Position numbers and translations under genes: made by a program. Shown here piece by piece: positions 45,049 through 53,977 of a stretch of DNA of 64,000 bases (the first letter of the stretch is position 1; each line of letters opens with the position of its first letter). The notes beneath the pieces were generated by a model. It was not told where the DNA came from. It worked only from the letters and a program-made list of their open reading frames with translations, and did not search any database. The stretch comes from Bacillus tianshenii (GTDB lineage: Bacteria > Bacillota > Bacilli > Bacillales > Bacillaceae_N), in NCBI GenBank assembly GCA_020524525.2, contig CP129018.1, positions 2,608,115-2,672,114 of the forward strand. Reading direction: 5' to 3'.

Positions 45049-46404
45049 TTAAGTAATCCCATATTTCTTTAACCTCGCGTAAAAGGTCTTTCGGCTAATT
45101 CCCAATTTTTTAATCGCTTCAGTTCGATTTCGGCTATTTTCTAACACTTCTAACAGCTTCGTTTTTTCTGTCTGTTCAAGCACTCTTGTCAAACTAGGAG
45201 AGTCAGCAATTGCTTCTTCGGGATAAGTTGGAGCTTGTGAAGAGGTACGTCTGATATGCTCTGGTATATCAGTTACTTCAAATCGTGCACCCATACTGAC
45301 CGCAACCATTCGCTCAAGCACATTGTTCAATTCACGTACATTCCCTGGCCAGTCGTACATACGAAACACTTCATAGATTTCATCATTTATTGTAATTGGT
45401 TTTTTGTATTTAAAAATGAGATGGTTAAGTAAGTTGCTTGCGACGTAAGGAATATCTTGCTTTCTATCCCTTAAGGGTGGAATTTGAATTGGGACGACAT
45501 TCAATCTGTAATAAAGGTCTTCTCGGAATTCTCCTTTTTGAATTTGTTCATTTAAATCACGGTTTGTTGCGCAAATAATTCGCACATCCAGCGGTGAAGC
45601 TTTCGTTCCGCCGACCCGATGGAATGAACGTTCTTGAATGACGCGCAACAACTTGGCTTGCACCTTCATTGACATTTCGCCAACTTCATCAAGAAAGAGC
45701 GTACCACCATTTGCTAACTCGAGAAGTCCCTTCTTACCGCCCTTACGTGAACCAGTAAAAGAGCCTTCTTCGTAACCAAACAATTCACTTTCTAACAGGT
45801 TATCGGGAATGGACGCCATATTAATTGGAATAAACGGCTTGTTCTTGCGGGAGCTTGTTTCATGAATTGCTTTTGCAAAAACTTCTTTCCCGACCCCACT
45901 TTCTCCATACAGCATGACCGTTACATCTGTCCCTGCTACTTTACGAGCAATATTAACAGCGCTAATCATAGAAGGAACTTGGCTCTCTAGTAATGAAAAG
46001 TTGTTTTTATCTAATTGACCTTCAAGCTGCATGGAGTAACGTTTATAACGATCCAGTTCATCTTGAAGCTTTGTAATTTCATCGATATTTTTCATAATCG
46101 TCACGGCACCAATTTGCTTATCGTTCTCCATTAATGGAGTGATTGTTGCATAGACGTCTCTTTTTAAGGAATGAACAAAGCTGCAATCATTAATTAATGG
46201 CTCCCCTGTTTCTAATACTTTCAGAATTCTTGCATCTTCTTCAATTTCATTTAATTTTCGGCCGATAATTTTCTTAGAAGGAACATTGAATTGCCGAGAA
46301 TATGCTTCATTCACAAAGACGATCGTACTATCCTTCAAAACAACAATAATCGGATCTTCCATTGACTCCATGATGGCAGAGAAATGTTGTTTTTCTAAAT
46401 TCAA
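45049..46404 (-). CDS. Sigma-54-dependent transcriptional activator (PAS-AAA+-Fis HTH)
   Basis: 451 residues. An N-terminal PAS domain (about 8-110) probably senses a ligand. A short coiled coil leads to the AAA+ domain (about 140-375) with Walker A GESGVGKE, Walker B GGTLFLDEVGEM and arginine-finger region FREDLYYRLNV. The sigma-54 contact loop is GSFTGS rather than the canonical GAFTGA. The C-terminal Fis-type HTH reads NRTEAIKKLGISRKTFYARLKKYGI. TTG start with GGGGGAAG. It is the obvious regulator of the two -24/-12 promoters immediately downstream. Confidence 0.93.
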   Translation of the reverse strand: MNLEKQHFSAIMESMEDPIIVVLKDSTIVFVNEAYSRQFNVPSKKIIGRKLNEIEEDARILKVLETGEPLINDCSFVHSLKRDVYATITPLMENDKQIGAVTIMKNIDEITKLQDELDRYKRYSMQLEGQLDKNNFSLLESQVPSMISAVNIARKVAGTDVTVMLYGESGVGKEVFAKAIHETSSRKNKPFIPINMASIPDNLLESELFGYEEGSFTGSRKGGKKGLLELANGGTLFLDEVGEMSMKVQAKLLRVIQERSFHRVGGTKASPLDVRIICATNRDLNEQIQKGEFREDLYYRLNVVPIQIPPLRDRKQDIPYVASNLLNHLIFKYKKPITINDEIYEVFRMYDWPGNVRELNNVLERMVAVSMGARFEVTDIPEHIRRTSSQAPTYPEEAIADSPSLTRVLEQTEKTKLLEVLENSRNRTEAIKKLGISRKTFYARLKKYGIT

Positions 46405-46465
46405 TCTCTTCCCCCCTAAAAAGTTCTTCTATATCCATATTACCGAATCTTCAGAATATTTTCAC

Positions 46466-46496
46466 CAAAAAAACCCGTACAATAATGTACGAGTTT
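46466..46496 (-). terminator. Terminator of trmB
   Basis: A 10-bp stem with one G-U pair (46471-46480 with 46487-46496), followed on the minus strand by TTTTTTT. It overlaps the trmB stop codon. Confidence 0.8.
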
Positions 46497-47136
46497 AACG
46501 AAATTGAGCTTCACAACGATAAATACGCTGCCCTTTATTTGAGAATTTTTCTTCGTATTCAGTCATCACATTTCCTTCTATATCACTATTGTGCAAGTCT
46601 AAGGAAATATTTTTTACAATCATGCCATAACGTGAAAAGCTTTCTAGCGAATACTCAAACAGCTTTTGGTTATCTGTTTTCATATGAACTTCACCGTTTT
46701 CCACAAGCACTTTCTCATAATATTCTAAGAAGGTTTTATAAGATAAGCGACGCTTTTCATGGCGATTTTTAGGCCACGGATCAGAGAAATTCAAATACAC
46801 ACGAGAGATTTCATTTTCAGCAAAAATTTCAGTAATATCTCGCGCATTTTCGTTTAACAATTTCACATTTGTCTGCGGCTCATCGATGATACGCTGCAAT
46901 GCAGATACAATAACACTGTCATATAGTTCAATCCCAATAAAATTAATATCAGGATGCTGTTTTCCCATGCCGGTCACAAAGCTTCCCTTTCCAGTTCCTA
47001 CTTCAATATGGATAGGGTTGTCATTTTGAAAAATATCCTTTGCCCATCTGCCTGCATATTCAGCTGGATTTCCAATGACAATATGATTATTTTCCGTGAT
47101 CATTTCTTCTGCCCACGGCTTATGTCTTAAACGCAT
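46495..47136 (-). CDS. trmB: tRNA (guanine-N7-)-methyltransferase TrmB
   Basis: 213 residues, the usual length. Methylates G46 of tRNA using S-adenosylmethionine. Visible: [18 protein letters not shown] (SAM-binding motif I), [35 protein letters not shown] (PWPK catalytic motif) and the C-terminal [17 protein letters not shown]. The ATG at 47136 follows GGAGG and gives the conserved start [11 protein letters not shown]; the ORF extends to 47193 without support. Confidence 0.95.
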   Translation of the reverse strand: MRLRHKPWAEEMITENNHIVIGNPAEYAGRWAKDIFQNDNPIHIEVGTGKGSFVTGMGKQHPDINFIGIELYDSVIVSALQRIIDEPQTNVKLLNENARDITEIFAENEISRVYLNFSDPWPKNRHEKRRLSYKTFLEYYEKVLVENGEVHMKTDNQKLFEYSLESFSRYGMIVKNISLDLHNSDIEGNVMTEYEEKFSNKGQRIYRCEAQFR

Positions 47137-47373
47137 GTTTCTGTTACCTCCATCTTTTCGTACATTATCCTTGTCAAACATACCACGAAACACTTGAAAA
47201 CAAAAGATATCGTTTGCGAACCTTGTCGAAAACTGATTATTTTCAGCAAATCATTTGTTATGTCGCGTATCTTTCAGTTATAGCGAGGATTTTTTAACAT
47301 CTTCTATCTTATCCGCAGAGATTCACTATGATTTCCTCTCGTCCCATTATACTCACATATTAGCTATTAGGGA

Positions 47374-47387
47374 TGTAAACGCTTTCC
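47374..47387 (+). promoter_or_regulatory. Strong candidate cre site upstream of a small membrane protein
   Basis: TGTAAACGCTTTCC matches the cre consensus TGWAANCGNTNWCA at 13 of 14 positions. It lies 48 bp upstream of the ATG at 47435. Confidence 0.5.
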
Positions 47388-47434
47388 CATTTATGATTCG
47401 TATAGAACTTAAACTTGGAGTGATTATTACAAAT

Positions 47435-47608
47435 ATGAAGTCTATTTTACATGTTTTTCGTAGCTTGCTTGAACTTAGCGTTGTTGGTCTCTTTTCCGTA
47501 CTTTTTGTTATGTATTCATTAACATTTTATCCAATCGAAAAGCTTTCACATCGTTTAAACCCTGAAGTGAAAAAACAACAATTAAAATATGCTGCTAATT
47601 TAAATTAA
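47435..47608 (+). CDS. Small (57-residue) single-pass membrane protein
   Basis: A short ORF with one hydrophobic helix (about residues 9-31: SLLELSVVGLFSVLFVMYSLTFYP) and a charged C-terminal tail (RLNPEVKKQQLKYAANLN). A GGAG lies upstream, but the 14-base spacing is long, so the exact start is uncertain. An own terminator directly after the stop and a cre-like site upstream support it as a real gene. No family recognised. Confidence 0.55.
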   Translation: MKSILHVFRSLLELSVVGLFSVLFVMYSLTFYPIEKLSHRLNPEVKKQQLKYAANLN

Positions 47609-47614
47609 TTCACC

Positions 47615-47648
47615 ATGTCGTGCTTCCATTTAAGCACGGCATTTTTTC
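47615..47648 (+). terminator. Terminator after the small membrane protein gene
   Basis: An 11-bp stem with one G-U pair (47615-47625 with 47632-47642), followed by a T-run. Confidence 0.85.
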
Positions 47649-47705
47649 ATGATTTCTCCTTTACTTGGTTATGATAAGGACATGCCAACTAAAGGAGGAA
47701 TAATG

Positions 47706-47996
47706 ATGCCTCTCAACCCACAACATCAAAGACAAATTTTAATGGATATTATGCAAAACCATTTAACCGACCAATGTGGTTCTGTATCTGAGTGTCAGCA
47801 GATGCAGCGATTAGCCAAATCTCTTGTTGGAAATGACAAAACGGATGAACAGCTGAAGACCCTTCTTCATGAAATTTATGAGTACAGTCAAAAAGGAGCT
47901 GGCACGAAAGATTTGAATGCTCATATTCAACAACATTCTCCAAACTTAAATCAATGGCTCGGTACATTACAGCAATACGATACTCCATTTCGCTAA
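47706..47996 (+). CDS. ytzH: YtzH-like protein
   Basis: 96 residues, mainly helical and soluble: QRQILMDIMQNHLTDQCGSVSECQQMQRLAKSLV at the start, LHEIYEYSQKGAGTKDLNAHIQQH later. It fits the YtzH family found next to ytmP/trmB in Bacillus; function unknown. AAGGAGGA is 7 bases before the ATG at 47706; the ATG one codon earlier is also possible. The longer frame from 47649 has no ribosome binding site and runs through the preceding terminator. Confidence 0.75.
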   Translation: MPLNPQHQRQILMDIMQNHLTDQCGSVSECQQMQRLAKSLVGNDKTDEQLKTLLHEIYEYSQKGAGTKDLNAHIQQHSPNLNQWLGTLQQYDTPFR

Positions 47997-48011
47997 AATT
48001 CTCTTGAAACA

Positions 48012-48046
48012 GATAAAAGCTGAACATTTCCTCGGAAATGTTCAGC
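48012..48046 (-). terminator. Terminator of ytmP
   Basis: A 13-bp perfect stem (48019-48031 with 48034-48046) and a 2-base centre, followed on the minus strand by TTTT. Confidence 0.8.
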
Positions 48047-48047
48047 A

Positions 48048-48824
48048 CTATAATAATTCTTGCAAATATTCAATCCAATTGTTCATCTCTTTCTGTTCAT
48101 CTCTTCGCCGATGCCAATCAATTGACATAATCGTTTGTGCTGTAATATACCATCTCATTCGTTGTTTCAAATCTTCTGTTAACGTTACACCGTATTGCTT
48201 TAACCAATCATTCCATTCATCTCTTGGGATATACCAATACAGTAACTGACCTAAATCTAAGGCAGGATCTGCAATCATAGCTCCATCCCAATCAATTAAA
48301 TACAGTTGCTCCTCTGAACTAAGCAGCCAATTATTATGGTTCACGTCACCATGACAAACTACTTTATTGTTATGATAAATTAATTCCATATTTCTTTCTA
48401 AATATTGTTCTGCTTTATAAATAACAGGATGGTCAACCTGCGGAATAACTCTTCGTTTCAAATCAGCTAGAACATTTTCCGGCTCTAACGGTGTCTTTCC
48501 AATACGCTTCAACATATCTAGCAATTCTTTAGAGCCGTGTATTTTGCCTAAAAGGTACGCAACTGCAGAGTTTGGCATATCCTTCGCTTTAAGCTCTCGT
48601 CCCTCAAGCCATTGCTGAGCTGTAATGACATCTCCATTTTCCATTCGCTTCGTCCACACGAGCTTTGGAACGATCCCTTCTGCAGACAGCACAGCTAGAA
48701 AAGGAGAAGAATTACGTTTTAAAAAAAGTTTTTGTTTATGGTTTTCCGCGATATATGCTTCACCAGTGGCTCCCCCTGCAGGAGTGATGCGCCATCCTTC
48801 GCCTAAACCCAATTGATGTTCCAA
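48048..48824 (-). CDS. ytmP: YtmP: aminoglycoside/choline-kinase-like phosphotransferase
   Basis: 258 residues with a protein-kinase-like fold of the APH family. ITPAGGATGEAY resembles the Gly-rich loop. The catalytic loop CHGDVNHNNWL (Brenner motif HxDxxxxN) and metal-binding LIDWDGAM are intact. It probably phosphorylates a small hydroxylated metabolite; it is conserved next to trmB/ytzH in bacilli. TTG at 48824 with GAGGGTG was chosen; the frame continues upstream without a Shine-Dalgarno. Confidence 0.85.
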   Translation of the reverse strand: MEHQLGLGEGWRITPAGGATGEAYIAENHKQKLFLKRNSSPFLAVLSAEGIVPKLVWTKRMENGDVITAQQWLEGRELKAKDMPNSAVAYLLGKIHGSKELLDMLKRIGKTPLEPENVLADLKRRVIPQVDHPVIYKAEQYLERNMELIYHNNKVVCHGDVNHNNWLLSSEEQLYLIDWDGAMIADPALDLGQLLYWYIPRDEWNDWLKQYGVTLTEDLKQRMRWYITAQTIMSIDWHRRRDEQKEMNNWIEYLQELL

Positions 48825-48930
48825 CGGATTCACCCTCAATTTCAAAGTCAATAGTCCAGACTAAAGTTCATTCTATTAGTATAACGCATTTCGACAATTT
48901 ACAACATAAGTTTGATGCATTTTCTAGTTA

Positions 48931-51081
48931 TCATATGCTTTTCACTCGCAACGCTACCGTTGTTGATAATGGCTCTAGTAGATAATCAGAGAAATCAACA
49001 GAGCGGAGCGGAACCTCTGCTGCAGTTGTTCCTTCTACTAACGTATACCAGCCTTCACTAACATCAAAAGATAACCTTTTTTGTTCACAGCTGTAATTGA
49101 AAAGCAACAAAATTTCTTCTTCATCTCCAAGAATAGATGGTCCTGTTAATAAATAGGCAAACCAGCCTTCATCTGATTCAATCCATTTGAGATGTTCGAT
49201 CAGTTGTGAACGTTTATCCATTCGCAATGCAGCATGCTTTTTCCGAAAGGCAATCAGATTCTTTACGTACTCCACATTGTCTTGGTAGAGTGTTTTTCGC
49301 TCCCAATCGATTTGATTAACCGCATCTCCTGAACGATAGCTGTTCCCATCACCATATTTCGTACGGAAAAACTCCATTCCACTATGGAGAAACGGAATAC
49401 CTTGGGCTAATAATGTCATTGCTAGGCCTAAACGGTGCCGTTTCTTTCTTACTGTTTCACTTTCCGCTTCGTTCGAAACTGATAACTTATCCCACAATGT
49501 ATGGTTGTCATGACATTCTACATAATTAACAGATTGGTTTGGTGCTTCGAATAAGCCGGGCAACTCTTCATCTATTGTAATTGTACCTGCCATTAAATGC
49601 CTTAGTACCTCTTCTTGCAATTCCTTCCCGCTAATAATCCCTTTATCTTCCAAGTTAAAATTATTCCCTTTAACTGCATCACGAAAGCGATCATTGAAAA
49701 AAGCAATCCGTGGCAACTTTGATGCATTTTCGATCGTCGCTTTCTTATCAGCAGCTAACGGCGTATTTAAATCCCAGCCTTCTCCTAACAATAAAATCGA
49801 ATCATCAACCACATCAAGAGCAAGGCGAATATCATTCATCGTTTTAATATCTAAGATTCCCATTAAATCAAATCGGAAACCATCAATCCCGAATTCTTTC
49901 GCCCAGTAAACGACCGAATCAATAATAAATTTGCGAACCATTAAACGTTCGGAGGCAATATCATTACCAACGCCAGTGCCATCTGCAGGCATGCCATCCG
50001 CATCATAGCGAAAGAAGTAACCAGGAACGAGCTTTTTGAATGCAGATGTTTCCCGTTTATAGACATGGTTATAGACAACATCCATAATGACTCGTAGTCC
50101 CTTCTCATGAAGGGCTGCAATCATTTGCTTAAGCTCGTTTATTCGAACATAAGGATCAAACGGGTCAGTCGCATAGCTTCCTTCAGGGACATTGAAATGC
50201 ACTGGGTTATAGCCCCAATTATAATCATGTTGAGGCTTGCGTTCATCAACCCCTTCAAAATCATGAACTGGCAATATTTGAACGTGCGTAATTCCTAATT
50301 CAGCTAAATAGGATAATCCTGTCCTACTTCCTAGTGGTCCAGTTGTATTATCCTCTGTCATTCCTAAATATTTCCCTTTATAAGTTACGCCACTCTTTGG
50401 GTGAATTGTAAAGTCTCTAATGTGAGTTTCGTAAATAATCGCATCTGTCATACGATTTAAAGTTGGAAGAGATTCTCGATATAATGGTATATTTACTTTA
50501 GATGGATTAATGACAATGCCGTACTTACCATTTACAGAGACAGCCCTTACATAAGGATCAACGGCCTCATTCCATTTCCCGTTAACTTTTGCACGGTATG
50601 TGTAGCATTGTCCATCAAGATTACTGCTTACATATTCAGTCCAAACACCTCTGTCTTCGCGACGCATTTTCTTTTGCCGAACAACCATTTCTTCTTTATT
50701 ATAAAATAACAGCTCAACTTCTGAAGCCGTTGGGGCCCATACTTTAAAAGCTGTACCTTTTTTCGAATACGTGTTACCTAGATCTGTACCGAAATATGCG
50801 TACTGTTGATCGAACTCTTCTGTGCGAATAACAGCGCCGATTAATAAAGGGTAGTAATTCCCTTCATGGTCTTCAATGTGATGTTGCTCTTCAAGCAAAA
50901 CCGGCTTTTTACTGCGACAAATAAACTTCACATATGTTTCAGAATTAATTATTTTGTCAATATCTAACTTCATCTTTCTCTGAGAAGACACTAAGTAAAA
51001 GCTGTCAGGATGATAGGTCAGATCAGCTAAAATCGTAATTTTCGTAAGTTCATCTAAATATGGTTGAAATAATTGCTGCAT
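48931..51081 (-). CDS. amyX: Type I pullulanase (GH13)
   Basis: 716 residues. Hydrolyses alpha-1,6 branches of pullulan, glycogen or branched maltodextrins. It has no signal peptide, so it acts in the cytoplasm. A CBM48-like domain (about residues 95-190, TAFKVWAPTASEVELLFY) precedes the GH13 barrel. The type I pullulanase motif YNWGYNP, MDVVYNH, nucleophile Asp in DGFRFDLMG, acid/base Glu in LLGEGWDL and ECHDNHTLWD are all present. The ribosome binding site (GGTGA) is weak. It is a single gene divergent from the EAL-domain gene. Confidence 0.95.
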   Translation of the reverse strand: MQQLFQPYLDELTKITILADLTYHPDSFYLVSSQRKMKLDIDKIINSETYVKFICRSKKPVLLEEQHHIEDHEGNYYPLLIGAVIRTEEFDQQYAYFGTDLGNTYSKKGTAFKVWAPTASEVELLFYNKEEMVVRQKKMRREDRGVWTEYVSSNLDGQCYTYRAKVNGKWNEAVDPYVRAVSVNGKYGIVINPSKVNIPLYRESLPTLNRMTDAIIYETHIRDFTIHPKSGVTYKGKYLGMTEDNTTGPLGSRTGLSYLAELGITHVQILPVHDFEGVDERKPQHDYNWGYNPVHFNVPEGSYATDPFDPYVRINELKQMIAALHEKGLRVIMDVVYNHVYKRETSAFKKLVPGYFFRYDADGMPADGTGVGNDIASERLMVRKFIIDSVVYWAKEFGIDGFRFDLMGILDIKTMNDIRLALDVVDDSILLLGEGWDLNTPLAADKKATIENASKLPRIAFFNDRFRDAVKGNNFNLEDKGIISGKELQEEVLRHLMAGTITIDEELPGLFEAPNQSVNYVECHDNHTLWDKLSVSNEAESETVRKKRHRLGLAMTLLAQGIPFLHSGMEFFRTKYGDGNSYRSGDAVNQIDWERKTLYQDNVEYVKNLIAFRKKHAALRMDKRSQLIEHLKWIESDEGWFAYLLTGPSILGDEEEILLLFNYSCEQKRLSFDVSEGWYTLVEGTTAAEVPLRSVDFSDYLLEPLSTTVALRVKSI

Positions 51082-51183
51082 GAAGCGTCACCATCATTTC
51101 ACGTTTAAATTTAAATATCCGTGGTATTAAATACAAGACATTCATACCAGTAGGATAGACCTTATTAATGGAGTTGATAAATA

Positions 51184-52185
51184 ATGAATATGTGTACACA
51201 ATGCGGAAGACAAAGTCCAATTCCCCAAAAAGGAACCCTCTTTATCTTCGGAAAACTTGAAATAAATCTGCCTTTTCTTGTACCAGGGCCAAAGCATACA
51301 TATTTATGCACTTATGAAAGTCATGAACAAATAATTAATTATATTTCGACAATCCAAAGTTATGATAGCAGCCATTCCTTACGAGTTGGAATTAGCACGG
51401 ATGCTTCTACTCTTCCACTTATAAATCACAGTTTAGAAGAATTAAAAACAAGAGTACAGCACTATGATGTTATAACATATATTCAAGATGGTGATTTTAC
51501 AAGCTTCCTTCAACCGATTGTTGATCTTACCGAAAATGAGATATATGGGTTTGAACATTTGCTACGTCCACTAGGAAATGCTGACTTATCACCTGGAATT
51601 CTATTTTCTACGGCTCAGAAAGCAGGTATGCAGTCAACACTTGATCAACGGGCAAGAGAAGAGGCTATTAAGGCAAGAGCACAACATATCAAGCCTCCTT
51701 TAAAAAGCTTTATTAATTTTTTACCATCTAGTATTTACAATCCGGAATATTGTTTACGCCATACATTTGAAATTGTCGAGCGTTATGAAGTAGATCCTTC
51801 ATCACTCGTCTTTGAAGTAGTAGAAACAGAGAAAATCACTGATGTTCCACACTTGAAGCACGTACTAGATGTATATAAACAAAACGGTATGCAAGTAGCG
51901 CTTGATGATGTCGGTTCAGGCTATGCTACACTTGATATGCTCTATAAGTTGCAGCCGAATTATGTGAAAATCGATCGACAATATATTCAAGATTGTCATG
52001 AAAATATGGAAAAACAAAAGTTTCTTACATCCGTTATCGACATTGCTTCTAACTTAAATATCAAAGTTCTCGGAGAAGGAATTGAGAAGAAAGAGGAATT
52101 TGAATACTGTCAAGAAGCTGGCATGGACTTTGCTCAAGGGTACTACCTCGGTAAGCCAAGCCCAACACCACAATTAGAGAGATGA
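51184..52185 (+). CDS. EAL-domain cyclic-di-GMP phosphodiesterase
   Basis: 333 residues. The C-terminal EAL domain (about 100-330) has a variant signature EHL at Glu124 (GFEHLLRP). Other metal and catalytic residues are retained: Asn in SFINFLPS, Glu in FEVVETE, the Asp pair in LDDVGSGY, Lys in YVKIDRQ, Glu in LGEGIE and Gln in FAQGYYLGKP. It should therefore be an active phosphodiesterase. The N-terminal 90 residues carry a CxxC (CTQCGRQ) and no membrane helix, and may be a metal- or redox-sensing domain. GGAG precedes the ATG. It overlaps the convergent gene by 12 bp. Confidence 0.85.
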   Translation: MNMCTQCGRQSPIPQKGTLFIFGKLEINLPFLVPGPKHTYLCTYESHEQIINYISTIQSYDSSHSLRVGISTDASTLPLINHSLEELKTRVQHYDVITYIQDGDFTSFLQPIVDLTENEIYGFEHLLRPLGNADLSPGILFSTAQKAGMQSTLDQRAREEAIKARAQHIKPPLKSFINFLPSSIYNPEYCLRHTFEIVERYEVDPSSLVFEVVETEKITDVPHLKHVLDVYKQNGMQVALDDVGSGYATLDMLYKLQPNYVKIDRQYIQDCHENMEKQKFLTSVIDIASNLNIKVLGEGIEKKEEFEYCQEAGMDFAQGYYLGKPSPTPQLER

Positions 52186-53211
52186 TGTATTGGAATCATC
52201 TTGGTCTTCTCTATCCTGTTCATGTTCGTCCTCTTCCTCCCACTCTGGACGCTTAATATACGTGCTCTGAGAGAAATTTAATAAAGCTTGGGCGGCTTTT
52301 AATTGTACATGTTTCAATGGGGAAGGCATTCGCTTCATGCGCCCGTGCCATTCTTCAAAGTTAAGACGATCAACATAGAGTGTGTCTGTGCTTGCATGGG
52401 CACCTTCTATGAAGCTTTGTCGAGTTAACACAATTTTTTTAATCGGCAAGTCAACCCCCATTTGTTCATAAATACTGTGCACAATTCGGTACATCCGATT
52501 TAACGAAATAGTTGGGTTGATTCGTTTTCTTTCCTCTTCACCGTAGCCTTCTATCCAGTAACGCCCTTTATCTACTCGAAAAACATCACTTTCTTTTTCA
52601 CGACTCTCCAGCACTGTCATACACCATGTTGTCGTTGGACTAATTAAAATAATCTCAAGCTCAACAGGTGCATTTTTGATTTGTAAAATAGGATTATACA
52701 GGACAAGATAGTTATCAGGAAATTCTTGAAGCAAAAACCTCAAGATAGGATCGTAATAGTAAGATTGATTGACTAAAGACCTTTCTCTTAATGTAGAGCT
52801 TGCCCACATAATTTGAAAGCGAAGGAGCTCATCAAGAAATTCTAGTTTAATGTCTTCAAGTGTACGGCGCTCTTCGGTTCTTTGAAACTCAGATGATGCA
52901 GAAAAAAAGTCATTTTCAAAGTATGAGTCTTCTTGTTTATTTTTGTTTTTAGAAAACCAGCTTTTCACTGAAGAAAAGATCGACTTCCTGCCATCACTTA
53001 ACCAATCGTCACTATCCCACTCTTCCTCTCGATATTCCCCAAACTCCACAGGTAATGCGCCGAATTTCACTTGCTGTAATGTCCCGTTATACCATTCACG
53101 CTTAATTCCATCCCAGCGACTTTTCTTCAAACGAAGAAACTGGCTAGGATAACGATAAATATCTGTTTCATAACGTGAAATAAAATCCTGTAACTTTATT
53201 AACTGAGCCAT
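52174..53211 (-). CDS. Conserved hypothetical protein (possible nuclease-like fold)
   Basis: 345 residues, soluble. A middle part LVLYNPILQIKNAPVELEIILISPTTTWCMTVLE resembles the core of nuclease-related (NERD-like) domains, but the catalytic Lys is not evident. The C-terminus is acidic and disordered (EWEEEDEHEQDRED). The ATG at 53211 has GGAGG 6 bases upstream; the longer frame from 53340 runs into lrgB. Function not recognised. Its 3' end overlaps that of the EAL gene. Confidence 0.65.
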   Translation of the reverse strand: MAQLIKLQDFISRYETDIYRYPSQFLRLKKSRWDGIKREWYNGTLQQVKFGALPVEFGEYREEEWDSDDWLSDGRKSIFSSVKSWFSKNKNKQEDSYFENDFFSASSEFQRTEERRTLEDIKLEFLDELLRFQIMWASSTLRERSLVNQSYYYDPILRFLLQEFPDNYLVLYNPILQIKNAPVELEIILISPTTTWCMTVLESREKESDVFRVDKGRYWIEGYGEEERKRINPTISLNRMYRIVHSIYEQMGVDLPIKKIVLTRQSFIEGAHASTDTLYVDRLNFEEWHGRMKRMPSPLKHVQLKAAQALLNFSQSTYIKRPEWEEEDEHEQDREDQDDSNTSSL

Positions 53212-53287
53212 TATAATCCTCCATATAAAACATCCCTCATGATCTGTAATTATAATATACGGTTTATTTAAGGAATGTCCTTCATTT

Positions 53288-53977
53288 CTACAATAACAAT
53301 TGCACAAACAACGGACTAAGAATTGATGCAAAAATGGCACTTAACGTCATCGCAATCGAGCTGATTGCACCCTCTTCTTCACCAAGCTCGAGCGCTTTTG
53401 CCGTTCCAATCCCATGAGAAGCACTACCAAAGCCAATGCCTCTGCCAAGATAATGATGAATACCACTCCACTTTAATAGAAAAGGCCCAATCACAGCACC
53501 AGAAATACCTGCAACCATCACAAAAACAGCTGCTAATGTGGGACTTCCCCCGATGACGTTCGCAATATCCATCGCCACAGGTGACGTAACAGATTTCGGA
53601 ACCATTGAATACAAGGTCATCGTTTCAATACCAAATAGTAGTGATAATTCAATTCCACTAATAATGCCAATTACAGTTCCAGCAAGTACACCTGTCATAA
53701 TCGGCATGGCATATTTACGAATTGTAGGCCATTGTTTATAAAGTGGATGAGCAAGCGCAACAACTGCAGGGCCAAGTAAATCAACAATCCACTTTCCGCC
53801 TATCATATACGTATTATAAGAAATATTGAATAAGAGCAATAAACAAACAATTAAGGTTGTTCCCGTCACAATAGGCACCATAAAAGGCGTATACACACGC
53901 GCATAAACCTTCTTCATAGCTTGATAAATGACAATTGTACTGATAATACTAATCAACATGATTAACAATATTTTCAT
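53288..53977 (-). CDS. lrgB: LrgB/CidB-family membrane protein
   Basis: 229 residues with 6-8 membrane helices. LrgB signature regions are present: KSVTSPVAMDIANVIGGSPTLAAVFVMVAGISGAVIGP and GFGSASHGIGTAKALELGEEEGAISSIAMTL. With its partner it forms a holin/antiholin-like or pyruvate-linked system. The ATG at 53977 follows AGGGGG. It overlaps the 3' end of lrgA by 29 bp. Whether it is Lrg or Cid type cannot be decided here. Confidence 0.9.
   Translation of the reverse strand: MKILLIMLISIISTIVIYQAMKKVYARVYTPFMVPIVTGTTLIVCLLLLFNISYNTYMIGGKWIVDLLGPAVVALAHPLYKQWPTIRKYAMPIMTGVLAGTVIGIISGIELSLLFGIETMTLYSMVPKSVTSPVAMDIANVIGGSPTLAAVFVMVAGISGAVIGPFLLKWSGIHHYLGRGIGFGSASHGIGTAKALELGEEEGAISSIAMTLSAIFASILSPLFVQLLL

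Noticed and set aside
47749-48048. 99-aa minus-strand ORF antisense to ytzH
   Set aside because: Begins at the end of ytmP's terminator hairpin and overlaps ytzH entirely; no ribosome binding site.
51060-51130. Possible cre site upstream of amyX
   Set aside because: The nearest match (TGAAGCGTCACCATCA) needs a one-base shift of the central CG; too poor to call.
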